Below, one piece after another: positions 6,001-6,804 of a stretch of 6,804 bases of DNA. The position numbers were made by a program, and so were the translations under genes. Source of the stretch: an uncultured Bacillota bacterium (lineage in GTDB: Bacteria; Bacillota; Clostridia; Oscillospirales; Oscillospiraceae); NCBI GenBank assembly GCA_947383275.1, contig CANDCW010000108.1, forward strand, positions 1-6,804. The letters run 5' to 3'. Position 1 is the stretch's first letter; every line of letters begins with the position of its first letter. Under the pieces are notes generated by a model. The model had not been told where the DNA came from. It saw only the letters and a program-made list of their open reading frames with translations, and did no database searches.

Positions 6001-6355
6001 CGGCGGCAAACAGCTCCGCCCCCCTGGCCATATCCTTCTCCGTGCCGATGCCCCGGACATAACACACCCCCAGGTAGTACTGGGCGGCAATGCTGTCTCC
6101 CTCGGCAGCTCTGGAAAACCAGCGGAACGCCTTTTCCTCGTCCTTTGGGGCGCCGTCTTCGCCGTAGTAGTAGCTGCGGCCCAGCCGGTACTGGGCGTCC
6201 AGGTCGCCGTCCTCAGCGGCCGCCTGAAGGGCTTTCAGGTCCTCCTGCTTCTTCTCCGCCATGTCGTTCAGGCTGTTCAGCACCTTGGGGTCGATATAGA
6301 TCATCACCGAATCCTGGTCGAAAGACTCGGGGTTCATATTTTTTTCCTCTGCCAT
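3041..6355 (-). CDS. Giant Sel1-like repeat protein, 28 repeats
   Basis: The product is 1104 residues. Residues 1-53 are a non-repeat, largely helical cap. Residues 54-1062 are 28 consecutive Sel1-like (TPR-related) alpha/alpha repeats. Residues 1063-1104 are a Pro/Gln/Lys-rich tail ending KKGGLFGFFKK. From residue 127 onward all 26 repeats are exactly 36 residues, in a fixed A-B-C rotation: A types read LGLCYELG with ELYRQAAE, B types AQCNLGFCYY with KWFAKAAE, and C types LLGECYENG with VELY. No signal peptide or transmembrane segment is visible, so a cytosolic location is likely. Sel1 solenoids generally act as protein-binding scaffolds; no enzyme motif is seen. ATG at 6355 is chosen because AGGAAG (6364-6369) sits 8 bases before it. 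The GTG at 6364 overlaps that site, and the ATG at 6337, with GAGG upstream, is a credible alternative. The gene follows the sigma factor gene by about 30 bases with no visible promoter. The repeat class is certain; the function is unknown. Confidence 0.93.
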   Translation of the reverse strand: MAEEKNMNPESFDQDSVMIYIDPKVLNSLNDMAEKKQEDLKALQAAAEDGDLDAQYRLGRSYYYGEDGAPKDEEKAFRWFSRAAEGDSIAAQYYLGVCYVRGIGTEKDMARGAELFAAAADEGYLPAVTELGLCYELGHGVEMDKGRAAELYQEAADQDYAPAQCNLGYFYYQGIWFEENNEAAAELFAKSAQQGYPRAQVLMGECFENGYGVEKDVEKALELYRAAYEQHYPDGACTLGLCYESGVGVEEDKARAVELYREAADQGFPPAMCNLGFCYYIGIGVEEDPEKAVEWLAKAAEREYPRAMFLLGECYDRGCGVEQNYDRAVKLYQGAADKEYIAALCSLGLCYELGQGVEKDLNKAVGLYRQAAEQGMPRAQCNLGFCYYTGIGVEEDEAEAVKWFAMAVEQGYPRAMQLLGECYENGYGIEKDLNRAVELYTKAGEAGYPPAICALGLCYELGTGVEEDKAKAVDLYRQAADKGDARAQCNLGYCYYVGIGVEEDDAQAFQWFAKAAEDGYPRGIQLLGECYDRGYGVEQDVEKAFQLYQQASDKGNVPAICALGLCYELGRGTREDKDKARELYIKAAERGYPRAQCNLGYFYYQGIGVEEDNDEAVKWFAKAAEQGYPRALQLLGECYENGYGVKKDEAKAVELYLRAHRGGYIPATCALGVCYEYGDGVEEDKAKAVELYRQAAERDYARAQCNLGFCYYQGIGVEEDNGEAVKWFARAAEQDYPRAMSLLAECYDNGYGVEKDEAKAAEWYGRAAEAGYPPALCALGLCYELGSGVEMDKVKAVELYRQAAQQGHPRAQCNLGFCYYQGIGVDEDNDQAFYWFGESAAQGFPRAQQLLGECYENGYGTAKNVKKAVELYKQAHENGSAAGSCSLGLCYELGMGVPEDKAKAVELYRHAAQRGLSRAQCNLGYCYYEGIGVERDNDQAYYWFAQAAEQDNARAQCMLGLCYEMGRGVAEDKRKATECYRQAAENGNVTAMCNLGYCYYVGVGVEEDEPEAVKWFQKAAGYGQPRALFYMGECYEQGNGVPADLRKAREYYQKAADKGYKSAQEALQRLSGQRSAPGSPQPEARPQQPKEKAKKGGLFGFFKK
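3170..6196 (-). repeat. Sel1 repeat array with 324-bp higher-order units
   Basis: Two leading repeats (5978-6196, the first 37 residues long) are followed by nine higher-order units of type A-B-C. In gene order the units are 5654-5977, 5330-5653, 5006-5329, 4682-5005, 4358-4681, 4034-4357, 3710-4033, 3494-3709 (A and B only, 216 bp) and 3170-3493. The period is visible in the bases: cccagcagct, from the C repeats, starts at 3801, 4449, 4773 and 5097, exactly 648, 324 and 324 bases apart. The copies are diverged at many codons, so this is an old coding repeat and not a fresh tandem duplication. Confidence 0.9.
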
Positions 6356-6385
6356 CCTGACCACTTCCTATTCTCTGTTTCTGAT

Positions 6386-6804
6386 TCAGTTTAAGAAATC
6401 TTTTAGCTTTTTACTCCGAGAGGGATGGCGCAGCTTGCGCAGGGCCTTGGCCTCAATCTGGCGGATGCGCTCTCTGGTGACGTTAAACTCCTTGCCCACT
6501 TCCTCCAGCGTGCGGGTGCGGCCGTCCTCAATGCCGAAGCGCAGCTTGAGCACCTTTTCCTCCCGGGGGGTGAGAGTGGACAGCACCTCCACCAGTTGCT
6601 CCTTCAGCAGGGTAAAGGAGGCCGCCTCGGCGGGCTCGGAGGCGTCCTCGTCCGGGATAAAATCTCCCAGATGGGAGTCCTCCTCCTCGCCGATAGGGGT
6701 CTCCAGGCTGACGGGCTCCTGGGCAATTTTCAGAATCTCCCGCACCCGGTCGGCGGGCATGTTCATCTCCTCGGCAATCTCCTCCGGGGTGGGGTCGTGG
6801 CCCA
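6386..6804 (-). CDS. rpoD: RNA polymerase primary sigma factor, C-terminal part (5' end outside window)
   Basis: This is the housekeeping sigma factor (RpoD/SigA) that directs RNA polymerase to -10/-35 promoters such as the one before acpP. About 138 C-terminal residues are visible. The frame is open to the window edge, beginning GHDPTPEEIAEEM, so the ATG at 6766 is internal. It holds the end of region 3 (PTPEEIAEEMNM, then PVSLETPIGEEEDSHLGDF, a wording typical of primary sigma factors). Region 4.1 includes TPREEKVLKLRFG. Region 4.2 has the helix-turn-helix LEEVGKEFNVTRERIRQIEA that reads the -35 element, followed by KALRKLRHPSRSKKLKDFL at the C-terminus. It ends in TGA at 6386-6388. The N-terminal regions, and dnaG if present, lie outside the window. 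The giant Sel1 gene follows on the same strand. Confidence 0.96.
   Translation of the reverse strand, partial: GHDPTPEEIAEEMNMPADRVREILKIAQEPVSLETPIGEEEDSHLGDFIPDEDASEPAEAASFTLLKEQLVEVLSTLTPREEKVLKLRFGIEDGRTRTLEEVGKEFNVTRERIRQIEAKALRKLRHPSRSKKLKDFLN

Noticed and set aside
3170..6196. Recent tandem DNA duplication, microsatellite or CRISPR-like array
   Set aside because: The 108/324-bp period is coding, in frame, and the copies are diverged at many codons. There are no short identical repeats with unique spacers.
5663..6394. Open frame of 243 codons on the plus strand, antisense to the Sel1 N-terminal part
   Set aside because: It is the same repeat shadow. It runs past the Sel1 start into the end of the sigma gene and resembles no known protein.

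Overview
The window is GC-rich bacterial chromosome with compact spacing and Shine-Dalgarno-led genes. It carries housekeeping genes of a low-GC-lineage Gram-positive type: a primary sigma factor, acyl carrier protein next to RNase III, and a PAAT-type ABC ATPase. The acpP-rnc neighbourhood is typical of Clostridia. Together with the high GC this points to a gut clostridium of the Oscillospiraceae/Ruminococcaceae kind (Flavonifractor/Lawsonibacter-like). That placement is inference from gene order and protein style, not from a search.

Left half, plus strand. The window opens inside a polar amino acid ABC transporter ATPase (GlnQ type, 5' end missing) that ends at 491. A strong hairpin (500-535) with a T-run follows at once. 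Its 3' arm also carries the ribosome binding site and GTG start of the next gene, a sodium:alanine/glycine (AGCS) symporter (532-1941). The last codons of that gene are unusually A/T-rich and run into a near-consensus promoter, TTGACA-17-TATCAT (1938-1966), with a perfect 13-bp dyad in its spacer. This promoter should drive acpP (2014-2247) and probably rnc (2322-2993). Two tandem hairpins lie between those two genes. A perfect 15-bp hairpin (2994-3028) closes the unit.

Right half, minus strand. Coming in from the right edge is the C-terminal part of the primary sigma factor RpoD/SigA (6386-6804). About 30 bp downstream of it, with no visible promoter between, is a giant gene (3041-6355) for a Sel1-like repeat protein of about 1104 residues. 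The two look like one operon that converges on acpP-rnc at the shared terminator.

The most notable object is the Sel1 protein. It has 28 consecutive repeats, of which 26 are exactly 36 residues with no indels. These follow a strict three-type order (A-B-C), giving a 108-residue/324-bp higher-order unit present nine times, with the C repeat missing from the eighth unit. It has 44 cysteines at fixed repeat positions, no signal peptide, and a Pro/Gln-rich then Lys/Phe-rich C-terminal tail. Its function cannot be read from the sequence; a scaffold role is only inferred. There are no RNA genes, CRISPR arrays or insertion sequences visible, and no gene-free stretch longer than 300 bases.
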